This document shows positions 34,124-44,919 of a stretch of DNA of 64,000 nt, one piece after another. The notes under the pieces are model-generated. The model was not told the origin of the DNA. It made no database searches and saw only the letters and a program-made list of their open reading frames with translations. Position 1 is the first letter of the stretch, and each line of letters begins with the position of its first letter. The stretch covers positions 93,070,914 to 93,134,913 of the forward strand of contig OX578138.1 in the NCBI GenBank assembly GCA_951213105.1, given 5' to 3'. Both the position numbers and the translations under genes were made by a program. The DNA is from Amaurobius ferox. Its lineage: Eukaryota; Arthropoda; Arachnida; Araneae; Amaurobiidae.

Positions 34124-35489
34124 TTGTCACGGTGGAAAGGGCGCACACACCAGACTTAAAGTGTGACGGAAATAAATGTGTGACGGAAATCAAGGATCAC
34201 ACAAACGAAGTAAATTAGATATTAAGTGCGACTTACAATTGCGTTGTGTAATTTCAATAACCCCAGGTCCGGCTGCCGAGGCTTACAACATGCAAACTGG
34301 ACACACAGGCACACAGCAAAGTAACAAGATCAGGTTTTGAAAACATGAGTCAAAATTACTTTAAATAAACTATTTTTTTATTGACATAATTAAATATATG
34401 TATCATAAAATTATAGAAATAATGAAGATAAACAACTATGGCCAATTTCTTGTATTTAGATAATATTTTGGCCTTTGCACTTAATCAGAATATTACTCCT
34501 TCAATTTATCTACATAATAAACTTATATTTCAAATAATTAATGGACCACAACATCCCCCATATCTTTCCATCACAAGGAATTTAACCTAGTGAGCAATCG
34601 CTTCCAGATGCAATTAAGTCGAATTTCGATGTTCTCACTAAATAAATTTTCACCACTCATCTGATGGAATAAACACTGATTTCAAATAGCTCTTTCCCAT
34701 TATCACTGATTTCAGAGATGAGTACTTCGACTCAAGATCTCAATTTTTGATCAAGGCTCTGAATCGTTCACACACTTTTGATGAAGGCACATAGCTCTTG
34801 GCTGAATTCAACGATCAGATTTAAACTTCAGAACACCGGACACTGAGGAGTCAATACCAGACCTTTCCGCAAACTTGCCATTAACTGTTAGAATTCACTT
34901 CCGAGTCGTTAAACATTATACACCGGCAATTCCTTCTGGGCCTCTGAAAGAGAGAAGAAAATTTTAGTAAATTGTAATTAAATCCATTGCTTTGACCCAC
35001 ACGGATTATAAGATTCCTTCTGAATCAAAGTTATAATCCGAAACACAAAAATGACCGTTGGGTCGAATTCTTTTGTGTCTGATTTTCTTCCGGAGCGAGA
35101 AATAAAGTCTCCGTCTCCAACGAAAACCCAGGGCCAAGAGAGCCCCTCTACTGTGAAAAATAGAATCCAGGTTGCCTCGACCTTCAACTTCTTGCACGAA
35201 ATTAACTGTAGCATACAACGGATTCTGTGTGGAACCTTGCGCCACCGCTTGCAGAAACGAAACCACTGCCCTGGGCAATAATTAAAGAAATAAGAAATTG
35301 TCTCGGAACATCTGCAGGAGCCAGATCCCACGCTTTCAGCATGAAAAGTGCAAACTCGTACAGAATTAAAACCTTGTAATAAAAATGGCTTCCGAAAGAG
35401 AACGTTTTCGGAACGAAATGAAAAATGTCGTGTTTCGCACTCATAATGTCATAAATCACTATGACAATATCAAGCCACTTTTTACCTCT

Positions 35490-35805
35490 GAATTTAGTCA
35501 TAAGATTGTCTTTATAAATGTTTATCATGTCTCTATGTACAAACTTTTTAAAGGATTTCGGCAGGAGAAGTATTTGACTAATATTTACATCATTTCCCTT
35601 CTTGGCAAGCAGATCAGCTGCTTCGTTTCCGTTGATTCCCACATAGAAAGGTATCCATTGAAAAACAATCTGTTTATCTCTACTTCTCAAGTATTTTATA
35701 TCTTTCTTTTTTGAGTTATTATCGGCATTTCAGAGGGATGGTTTGCCGAGACGGCCTGGATAGCTGCACTTGAGTCCACACATATTACAACCTTAGAATA
35801 ATAGT
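35490..35805 (-). pseudogene. LINE RNase H domain fragment
   Basis: In order on the minus strand: VVICVDSSAAIQAVSAN (35800-35745; its Asp fits a catalytic position), then VFQWIPFYVGINGNEAADLL and AKKG (the GNE.AD motif with the last catalytic Asp). The usual PSHVG has become PFYVG, which loses the conserved His. The two parts are in different frames, so at least one frameshift is present. RNase H in such elements removes the RNA strand during reverse transcription. Confidence 0.7.
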
Positions 35806-35823
35806 TATTATTAACTCTGAATG

Positions 35824-35836
35824 TCAGAATGTAAGT
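35824..35836. repeat. Target site duplication, right copy
   Basis: TCAGAATGTAAGT pairs with 33649-33661. Removing the insert and one copy restores continuous Penelope-like 3' sequence. Confidence 0.8.
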
Positions 35837-35989
35837 ATATCACGACAAAAGTACAATTGTAAAATATTATTTTATTACAGGAAAAATGCAAATTCGAAAT
35901 GACAGTCAAGTCCGATTTTTATGAGAATGACGCCAAAGATAACTATGAAGAGACGTGGTTTACACAGAGTCGAGAATGAGTCGCCAAGT

Positions 35990-37140
35990 CTAACTTAAAA
36001 TTTGAATGGAATCAAAATTACAAATCGACGCAAGGTAGATATAAATAAAAATGGATTCATAAAGGAGAATATTACGTGGGTTATTACAACGCATTAAAAG
36101 GAAAGTTTTATCAAAAACGGGTAGGAAATTATCATTAACTACATATTGAGCAAGAACCGTAGAAAGTTTACCACCGTTGACATCACGAGCGTGCTCTGCT
36201 AAACGGATCCCAGCATTGCGTTTGGTACTGCCAATATAAAATGTATAGTCACCATCGGGAGACAACAGGGGAACCACATACACCCCAGCATAGCTTTTAA
36301 AGTTATCAATATACCCAAATTTGTCAGAACGAATACGGTTAAATAAAGTGGTAATATTAGAGTAAGCTGGCTTGAAACCAAATTCATAACATAATTAAAT
36401 AAAGGGACGGAAGATCTTAGGATGGTAAGGAAAACTAGATTTATAAGCTAAACGTTCATTTAAAGCAACAAGTTTAGTATCCATTTGAGTAAATTGACGG
36501 CGAACATGGGGGAAAACCTTATGTATAAACTCAAAAGAATAAGCAGTCTTATGGCCAAGATTAAAAATAAAATTAATTTCATCAGTCAAAGCAAGGATAG
36601 AATAACAAACATTAAATGCGCGAATAAAATATGCGTTAGAAGAGGATTTTTTAGAGGAAATAGGATGATATGAATGAACGGGTGTACAGGAGTTAGTAAA
36701 AAATGGTTTACGGAAAACCGAAGTGTGAAAACCAAAAACGGAACGGGTAACCAGAACAATAAGGAAGGCAAGGAACAATTGGAATCATGCTCAACAGTAA
36801 AATTAATCGAAGGGAAAAAATCATTAACCTTAGCCAAAAGAAGAAAGATATCATTTAAATCACTATCTCAAATAATAAAAACATCATCCACGTAACGGCA
36901 CCAAAGAATGGGTTGGATCGTTAAAAAAGGCAAAACCTCATTCTCGAACTCCTGTAAAACCACCTCGACTAAAATACCAGATAATAGGCTACTTATAGGG
37001 GTGCCAGAAGTTTGCAAGTAAATAACATCGCGGAAGCCAAAATAATTTGGAAAATATATTGTTTGTTTATAAGCAATAACTTTTCGAACATTGCACATAA
37101 CTGAATCGAAGAAAAATTGCTTTGAATTTCCAAATGTACA
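35990..37140 (-). pseudogene. Penelope-like reverse transcriptase and GIY-YIG endonuclease
   Basis: Read on the minus strand. Near 37050-36890: GFRDVIYLQTSGTPISSLLS, then RYVDDVFI, which are RT motifs B and C (the YVDD catalytic pair). Near 36800-36400: LPFLDVLVTR-like, then TSVFRKPFFTNSC, then HPISSKKS and IRAFNVCYS, the region after the RT core. Near 36290-36060: VYVVPLLSPDGDYTFYIGST, then RLAEHARDVNGGKLSTV, a GIY-YIG nuclease with the YIG half and Arg/His residues visible. Frameshifts lie near 36780 and 36300, with a stop near 36395. Such proteins copy and integrate the element. Confidence 0.8.
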
Positions 37141-37145
37141 CTAAA

Positions 37146-38270
37146 TATTTATATCACGAAATATCAATGTAGGGATAAACATCATCCGATTTCATATTTT
37201 TGATTAAAATCTAAGTAATAAGAGTTCTCATAAAGTCCAGTGAATATTTTTGAGTTTCTTTGATTTCAAGCATTAGTCATTTCACTGAGTACAAAAAATG
37301 TGCTAGATCATGATAATACAATGTTAAATGTTACCTTTTTTGTAACTAGCTAATTTGAAAATTCCATTGCAGATTATATTTCTGGATCAGTTAATTTGAA
37401 AATTCCATTGCTGGTTGTTCATTTCTCAAATGTGATTCTGAAAGGTGAGATTTGCCGTGCTAATGTGACTTTATACTTGGGATTTTTCTTATCTCTGAAC
37501 AGTGTATCAATCACGAACTATATATCTTAACTTTCTGTCTTAATGACACACACACAGCGTATTTCAATTAATGTCACCAAATGTACAAAAAGTTCCTAAT
37601 TTTTCGAAAAATTTTTTGAAAACTTTATAAAAATCTCAAATTATTCTGTCACAATATCTGTCACAATAATATAAGTAATCAATCATTGTATATGTAATGT
37701 TTCGCTAGAAAATGAATGGTATTCAATTTTAGAGTACTGGCATTACGACCAGTCCAGATATCCCACAGAAATTCTACTTTAAGATTTTGATAGATTTACA
37801 CGTTTTAAACTATCCTGAATACAAATTAATCATGTTTTCAATGATGTATATGTGTGTATCCTTGCCTCCTGTCTATCCTCGTGTCAATGGACTCGATATC
37901 TATTAAATAAATTAATCCAATTAAAGGAAATTTGGTACTATCATTTTAATCCATGAACTAGAGGCCTGTTCATTTGTGTCAATTATTCTCTGAAATATCT
38001 ATATATGTTAATCTGTAGAGACAGTAATGTGTCGAATATATCAGATTTTCATTAAGTGTACTGTAATTTAGCATTTTATTTATCTATTTATGTACAATAT
38101 TGTAGCACATAAAATTTTTTCAATCTGATTACTACAGATTTGATGGAACAGAACCAAAACTATCTCCATCAGCTAGTTGCTCGCATAAGCTGCGTATTTA
38201 CCAGTGTACGTAGTACACGTCATAATGTGACGTCATGGCTGATAAGGTTGTCATATAAAGCTTCTATATA
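37146..38270. other. AT-rich DNA with family F fragment at 37405-37570
   Basis: No gene was seen. TTCTCAAATGTGATTCTGAA, then AGGTGAGATTTGCCGTGCTA, then TTTATACTTGGGATTTTTC (37415-37495) repeats the downstream half of family F copy F5 (32740-32830). The rest is anonymous. Confidence 0.5.
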
Positions 38271-39178
38271 CAGGGTGTCCCAAAAAGTGACCTCGGCTTT
38301 TATTCCTTAAATATTGATCTAAGACATATATAATAAATTAAAAATTTGCGTAAAAAAAGGTACATAATTTTATGAAATCGATAAAAATTTTCAGGGGATT
38401 TAATTTGAAGAAATACAAAATTTAAATTTTTATACAGTTTCCGTGCAAAGACATTTAATGAGTAAAATGTGTCCCATATACTAATAAGGTGATGTACAAA
38501 ATTTCAGCATTTTATCATAAAAAGTCCCAGAGATATGTTTAAACAAAGTTGGTGAAGGATTAATCACAAATTAAAATGTAAAAGTTTACAGCAAGAGTGC
38601 AAATGACGCAACGCAGAAATGCATCACAGGTAAATAATATCTGCCTCTTATGTTTAATGGATCTTTGGCATGGATGGAAAACATTTTTAACGAGCTTTGT
38701 AATTTCTGAGTAAAATTATTTCTACACAGTGTAGATACTTTTGTACCAATAAATAGCAAAATTATTATTTATTTATGTAATCACTGATTTCTTTCGTAAT
38801 TTGTGCATGATTCCTGAAACGCGATCTGCAGACATGATTTTTTCCCTTTGAGAACCCATGTCGATGCATTGAAATGTGGTTTAAGTCGGGATTTTTATTT
38901 TTTTTTATATCTCTGGTACTTTTTATGGTAAAATGCTGAAATTTTGTACATAACCTTATTAGCGTGTGGGGCACATGTTATATGTTGGAAATGTTTTTGT
39001 ACGGGGACCGTATAAAAATTTAAATTTTGTATTTCTTAAAATTTATTTCCCTTGAAAATTTTAATCGATTTTATAAAATTCTATACCTTTTTTTTACTCA
39101 ACTTTGTAATTTATTATATATGTCTAAGATCAATATTTAAGGAATAAAATCCGAGGTAAATGTTTTTGGGACACCCAG
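38271..39178. mobile_element. Fold-back Tc/mariner-type MITE with long inverted repeats
   Basis: The ends are CAGGGTGTCCCAAAAAGT and the near-complement TTTTTGGGACACCCAG, flanked by TATA on both sides. The arms are about 275 bp (38271-38545 and 38905-39178). They include TTTATTCCTTAAATATTGAT with its complement at 39132 and CAAAATTTCAGCATTTTA with its complement near 38932. The central loop of about 360 bp encodes nothing recognisable. It would need a transposase supplied by another element. Confidence 0.85.
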
Positions 39179-39180
39179 TA

Positions 39181-40834
39181 TACGAGCTGACTCAACCGCT
39201 ATTTTGACTCCAAAAGGTGCAGTCTGTTATCTTCTGTGCTATTTCAATGGCGCGGCATGTTACATGGCTGATATTGGATTCGTAATTTTGCTGCTAAATA
39301 TGTGCTCTTTCAAAAAATTGTACCAGTCAATCAAGGAGGTTTTCTGGAATGTTTTGATTTTCTCGAGTTCATGTACAGTCATGTACAGTCATGTACATGT
39401 GCATTCAACTAGAAATTAAGATAGCAACTGTTGCGCCAACCTGTATAGTTATGAGTTTTATAGCCATGTTAGACGAAATAAACATCGATGTAGAAGTGGA
39501 TGCAGTCACGATATCGTTATCAGATACGATAAAGATATCAATATACGTTTTCGATAAAGTTATATTGCATCGATTATTTTGAGCATTGCATAGCGCATAT
39601 ATTTATAATCATCATATTTTTAGAAAAAAAAATACGCAATTTTATTAGGAAAAACTTAGGAAAAGTATGTTCTAACATGGGACAGTAATTTGATTATTCC
39701 GCCCAACCCTGCTGACAGGAAGTAGATTTTTTTTCGCTGCTTGTGACACCACTTGCAAATAGTTAATACTACGAAGATAACATTAATTATATTTCAAAAA
39801 CTCATGGAAAATGTATTAATTTTTATGTTAAATTCCTCCGCTTCGTGTTGGAAAATAAAATAATAGCTTTTTCGAAAAAACTACACAGTATCTGAAGTAG
39901 GGGTAAAATATAGAGTTTCAGCGTGAGCATTCATTAATATGAAAATATGTAAAATAATTATCGAGATTAGATTTTTTCATTCAAGCATACTTCGAATCTC
40001 TCAACCATGCTGTACGATCCGCATCCTTATCAAAGTGGTTGAATCGCATAGTGAGATCCTATACGAAAGATAAATGCAAGGCACAAAAGATTAAATGTAT
40101 TAAAACGATGTTTTTCATTAACCATATTACGGCCGTATAATATACAATCTCGTAAAAAAAAATGTGCTAAAATTTGTACTTGCAGTTCCTGTATTAACGC
40201 GCCTATTATGGTAAACCCATCTCTGAATCTTTTCCCCTGAATTTAAACCTGCTATTAGGTATTAAGCACTTATTCTGGGTTGCAAGATGATATTTAGCAC
40301 CATACTCTTTCCGTAAAGAATTTGACGATAAAATGAGTTACTGAGAAATTTTAGAAAACTTCGTATAAAACAGGATAAAATACAAAAATTATGGTGCCAA
40401 CAGGTTTCGAAGCCGTAATATTGTGTTCGCCTAAACTAGTAAAAAGCATGGTCTACTCTCACCAGATCAGTGTAGATCATCTTGATAGATCTGGCTTTTC
40501 TAATATCTAATAATTTATTAGAGTCGCACATAGAATTTTTACATCTAAATTTATACATTGATTTTCATGAAACACGCTTTGATCTTCCTAAGTTATCCAT
40601 GCAAGAAATAACGATGAAAGAAATAATAATGCAAATAATAATGCAAATAATAATGATGAAAGAAAGTACGACAAAATTTTTTCAACCCAAACTTCTAAAT
40701 GTGTTAATATAAAATAGGATCTGACCCGAAATACGAATATTATATTAATTATATAAAAAGTAGCAGATAAAATGTTTCAATCCAAATATTATATGGGCTC
40801 TCATCCAATATACAGATCTATATAATTAAAATTG
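39181..40834. repeat. AT-rich DNA with family G fragment at about 39890-40250
   Basis: No gene was seen. ACAGTATCTGAAGTAGGGGT, then GAGATTAGATTTTTTC, then ATCCTATACGAAAGATAAAT is repeated in diverged form at 42170 and 45180. A short GTACAGTCAT repeat lies at about 39372-39405, and an AATAATAATGCA run at about 40624-40660. Confidence 0.4.
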
Positions 40835-41030
40835 TATATCTGTATATTTTTTGTGTGTTTGTCTCATCATCACGGGAGAATGGTTGCGTCAAATTTCATG
40901 AAATTTTACGGACAGTCTTGGACTAACCCTAGTTAAAATGTAGACCATATTATGAGTTTCTAGGAGCAGGGTTTGTTTTGATAATTATGAAAAAACGCAT
41001 AATTAAACTTTCCGTAGAGATAGCATTATG
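40835..41030 (+). repeat. Family D fragment with microsatellite-core motif
   Basis: TTTTTTGTGTGTTTGTCTC, then ATCACGGGAGAATGGTTG, then AAATTTCATGAAATTTTACG has the same plan as the cores of families A and C (GT-rich tract, short spacer, GAAATTT). No termini were identified. Confidence 0.4.
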
Positions 41031-42160
41031 CAGACTAGATGTTTTCTTCCGATTTATTTGGAGAAAATTATATTATGTAGCTTAGCAACTGAATTAAATC
41101 CTGTGTGTTTATAAAGAATCCGAGTTTTATTAAATCTTTTTTGATTAAAAATATAAAAGAAATGTATATAAAAGAAATTTTTATCGAAATTGCATTTTTT
41201 ACTGGATTGTATTTATCCGTTACGGCCTTCTGGTTTAAAGATTATGGGATGATTGATATTTTCAATTTCATATGTCATCTGTTTTATTTCAGCAAATATA
41301 TCTCAAAAACATATATTGTAGTATGGGTATATCTTCTAAATGCACGGGTATATCTTCCAATCTACGAGAATATATGTGTAGTACGGTTATACCTTACAAT
41401 ACATTTTTAGATCTTTCATTTTAGCATATATTGATTCAGTTTTATTTTAATTATTTTTTTTGTACATTTGTTTGCAAACAGCAACAGGATGTTTCATTCT
41501 TCAGAATTAATAAAAATGACGCTTAATTGAAGAAAATTCCATATTTTGCAAAATTAAGTTCAATTTCGTTGATAATTCCTGTCGCTTTGTGGGGATTAAA
41601 TTATAGCTATTGTAAATTTGTTTACAAACGGGGCCAGGATGTTTTATTCTCCAGATCTGCCAGTGAAGATAGTTTTGCATAGCGAGAACAGAGATTCATA
41701 AATTTATTTTTAGGAGCATTAACTTAAATATTTAAAAAAAATGTTTTGCATATCAATGTCATGTAGAATACCATAGACATTTGAACTTGTTTGTGAATTT
41801 TAAGTTTCTTTATGTTGTATACTCTGGAAGGAGAACGAGTATATTACTAGGACCTAATAATTTAAAAGGAAATACCACAGAAAAATATTTTATCAATATT
41901 TTCACATAAATTAACATAAAATAAGTTCTGACCCAGAATTCTTATATCAAATTATGATCAAAGAAAGTAGCACAAAAAAGCTTCCAATCCAAATTTCTAC
42001 ATGCACAGATATAAACTGGGTTTTGACTGAAAATTATCCCATAGGTACGCACTACAGTACCAGGACAATATCACTGGAACTTCAAAAACGTCTGAAAAAT
42101 ATATTCAGTTTTCCTGTGCCAAATTTTCCACTCAGTGCCCACTCAAAAAAGTTTATCCCT
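41031..42160. other. Anonymous AT-rich DNA
   Basis: A 101-codon + strand frame (41105-41410) encodes an Ile/Phe/Tyr-rich sequence that follows simply from base composition. No domain was recognised. Near 41460-41480 and 41618-41650 the words TTTGTTTGCAAACAG and AGGATGTTT.ATTCT recur. Confidence 0.45.
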
Positions 42161-42400
42161 TCCAGGGAATCCATACAATATCTTGAGTAGGGGTAGAAAC
42201 CAATTGAGTTTGAGCGACCAGCTGTTAATAGGAGAGGGTGTGAATATGAGTCCCGAAGATTAGATTCTTTTCGCGACCAACCACGCGTTGAAGTTCTTTC
42301 ACATTATTAGGCTCGCATAATAATGAATTCCTCGAAGCCTGCGCGCACCACACAAAGGATAAACTTAAGATGATGGATTTAGACTGAGGTTTTTAGGAAG
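42161..42400 (+). repeat. Family G dispersed repeat, copy G2
   Basis: ATCTTGAGTAGGGGTAGAAA, AATTGAGTTTGAGCGACCAG, TAATAGGAGAGGGTGTGAAT, GATTAGATTCTTTTCGCGAC and CAACCACGCGTTGAAG recur in diverged form at about 45180-45440 and in part at 39890. It has no coding capacity and its class is unknown. Confidence 0.5.
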
Positions 42401-42454
42401 CCCGCCATGGGAGAAAGAAATAGAATTTTTTTTTTTTAAATGTGTATTACCATA

Positions 42455-42492
42455 ATGTTTGTATATATATATGTACATACACACACGTACGT

Positions 42493-42534
<42 letters not shown>

Positions 42535-42690
42535 GTGTGTGTGTATATATCAGATAAATGTAATAACAAAAATAATCATTTTAAGTAATCGTGAAATATT
42601 AATATCACCATAGAAGCATAACCACGGCCATGATGCCGATAGTAAAAAGGAATATATATAGGAATATATATATATATATATATATATATA
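42455..42690. repeat. Compound CA/TA/GT and TA microsatellites
   Basis: TATATATGTACATACACACA at 42460, then (CA)n(TA)n(GT)n to about 42550, and a separate (TA)n run at 42654-42690. Confidence 0.9.
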
Positions 42691-43292
42691 CTACATAATA
42701 AATAGAAGAAGAAAAATGTAAATTTTTTGTAAATTTTACGGCATAACCGTAACTGAGTGCTACGACTTGCATTTGAATGGGAAAGCACTTTCAGTCTGTG
42801 ATGGAAATGGACAACAGCTGCAATGCGGAGGTCAGGGTTAACTGTCTGAAAGAAATCTTTTTGTACAAAGTAAGAGTCTTTTGCTTTTCGGTGAGATGTA
42901 TGCGTGGCTTGTTTTTCTTGGTATATTGGTATTGGTTGTAAGTAATTTTCATAGTATTTAGTGTTTCTGTTTGGATGCGATAATGCTCGTTGTTATTGTA
43001 TAGGTGTAGGGACTGTATAGGTTTTTTAAATATTTTCTTTTTTACATTTATAGTTTAAGTATATGTATATGGTTGGCGACATTGTATCCGCTTCCGGGAG
43101 TGTCGTCATGACATAAAGCTGGGTAAACTGGGAAGTGGGGGTCACAATCCCCCCTGGCAAAATTTTAATACAATGTCATTCTTCATTTTTCTTTTTCAAT
43201 TTATTATGTAGTATAGAAATGTACTTGTTTGAGCCGCTTAGCGCCTTTGGGTATATTTTCAGTAAATTGTATTAGATGAGATAAAAGTTATA
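42691..43292. other. Anonymous DNA
   Basis: No gene was seen. A GC-richer patch at 43070-43170 (CGCTTCCGGGAGTGTCGTCA) has no reading frame of note. Confidence 0.45.
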
Positions 43293-43370
43293 TTGATATG
43301 CATATATATATATATATATAAGTAATAACAGCTATATAATAGCAATAGTATAAGTAATAATATCTATGTA

Positions 43371-43478
43371 ATAATAGCTATAATAATATAATTATATAAT
43401 ATATTATATAAAGAGGAAATATATATATATTTCCTCTTTATATAGTATATTATATAATTATATTATTATAGTTATTAC
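43371..43478. repeat. Near-perfect palindrome with arms of about 54 bp
   Basis: The centre is at about 43424-43425: AAGAGGAAATATATATATAT, then TTCCTCTT. The arms continue outward as TATATAATATATTATATAAT on the left and its complement on the right, with only a few mismatches. TA/TAA microsatellites lie on both sides. Such a sequence can extrude a cruciform. Confidence 0.85.
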
Positions 43479-43577
43479 ATATATATATATATATATATTC
43501 TTTTTAAAATTATTAAAATTAGAAATGTGCCGTATTTATGGCAATATTATGAAGTGGTCATTAACATTTTGAAAATT

Positions 43578-44919
43578 AACAAGAAAGATCAATCATGCTT
43601 AAAGCATTGATTATGAAACACTTTCCAACTTCAATGCAATTTTATTTAAACAAGTCTAAAATGCAATACATCCCTCGGTAATATTTTAAAACTTATCACA
43701 ACACTGCATTAATTTATTATATTCGAAAAATTAGACATTCATCGAAAAAAATGTACTTTACTCAAAGGACGGCTTTGAAATATAAATTGCCTGGTTTAAA
43801 CATCTCTAAAATGCAATACATTCCTCGGTACTATTTTTAAAACTATCATAATACTTCGATAATTTCTTATATTTGAAAACTTCATCGAAAACTACTGAAA
43901 TTCCTTCAAATGACGTCATAGAAAAAATAACAAGCCTGGATCTCTCTATAAAAACAGCATTCCATTCATAACATTTTCCCATTCATTTCATTCATGACAA
44001 TACTATAATAATTTATTTTATTTAAAAATTAAGACCATGGAGCTACACGTAATTAAACTCTATGCTTAAAACTTCATCGAATAAAATCGTCCTTCTCTTA
44101 GTAAAATCAATGAATATTTCATTCATATCAGCTATGCCGTGGTCTAAATAATTCTGACCATGACTCCATGATTCTATGGTCTAAATAATTTTGTGTTAAA
44201 GAAGTACAGCAATTCTAATACAACTCATTCTATATATTTTGCAGTTTACATTTTACATAGGTGAAAAATAGGCTTCGTTGTAGAAACAATCAAATTTAGA
44301 TGATCATTTAAACTCAAATATATTGTAATTGCGTTGTTTCAGTATGTAGATGCACAGAATTTAACCAAAAATAAAGTGGTTTTAGGACGTATACAACACT
44401 CAATATGTATTAAAAAGAACTTAAAAAATCACGATTTTTTAAGTGGACAAGATGGATGCCATATATCATTTTGAAGTGGATCATGTGATCTTTTCATATC
44501 ATGGGCACGTGATCGCTTCATATAAGTGGTGTAATTATTATTTTATATTTTATTTAAAAAACTACTGAATATATTTCTCTGAATTTTTTTATACATTTTA
44601 TGGAACAATTTGAATATTACCTAAAATTTTCGAAGCAATTTGTGAATTTTAAATCCGCTTAAAAAATGTTTAAAAAAAATAGTTCCCATAGGACTCAATG
44701 TATTTCGTTTTTGCAACCCGGGGTCAATCCAAAACTAATTGGGTGATATTATTCATTTGTATTCCCGTAGGTCCTACAGACCGTCTGAACAGCATACTAA
44801 AATTTCATTTCGATTAAGTCATTTTTACGGCAGTTATCGTGCTAACGGACAGACAGACAGACAGACAGACAGAATGAACAAAGTCATAAACACTTTTCAA
44901 CTTTGTTGTAAAGTGTTAA
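43578..44919 (+). mobile_element. Family C element, copy C2
   Basis: The copy runs from AACAAGAAAGATCAATCATG to the terminal palindrome AACACTTTTCAACTTTGTTG, then TAAAGTGTT. A GACA tract lies at 44850-44873. A local duplication (TGGTCTAAATAATT) is present near 44141 and 44178. Length is 1342 bp. The frame 44739-44936 crosses the conserved core and microsatellite and is not a gene. Confidence 0.85.

Larger units (their letters stand above)
33662..35823 (-). mobile_element. Non-LTR retrotransposon (RNase H-bearing), 5'-truncated
   Basis: This minus-strand insert sits in the Penelope-like element and is bordered by an exact 13-bp target duplication. It contains the RNase H part of a LINE polyprotein (35800-35490) and the C-terminal Cys/His region (34123-33839). 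AATAAA lies on the minus strand about 20 bases before the 3' border. Lengths are consistent with a heavily 5'-truncated copy, as is usual after target-primed reverse transcription. About 1.35 kb between the two coding parts (34125-35480) does not read as LINE sequence and may be a further insertion. The clade (I-, Jockey- or R1-like) cannot be settled here. Confidence 0.75.
33416..37145 (-). mobile_element. Penelope-like element, 5'-truncated, with nested LINE
   Basis: A minus-strand Penelope-like retroelement runs from a partial reverse transcriptase (about 37145-36400) through a GIY-YIG endonuclease (36330-35990) and a 3' untranslated part to a hammerhead-like motif at 33464-33511. The 3' part is split by a non-LTR retrotransposon (33662-35823). 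Without that insert the remaining element is about 1.57 kb. The 5' part, including RT motif A, is missing. The reading frame is shifted or stopped at several points, so the copy is dead. Confidence 0.8.

Noticed and set aside
41105..41410. 101-codon frame rich in Ile, Phe and Tyr
   Set aside because: Expected from AT-rich composition; no family pattern.
43371..43478. Replication origin or transcription terminator
   Set aside because: The palindrome is clear, but nothing ties it to either role in an animal genome.
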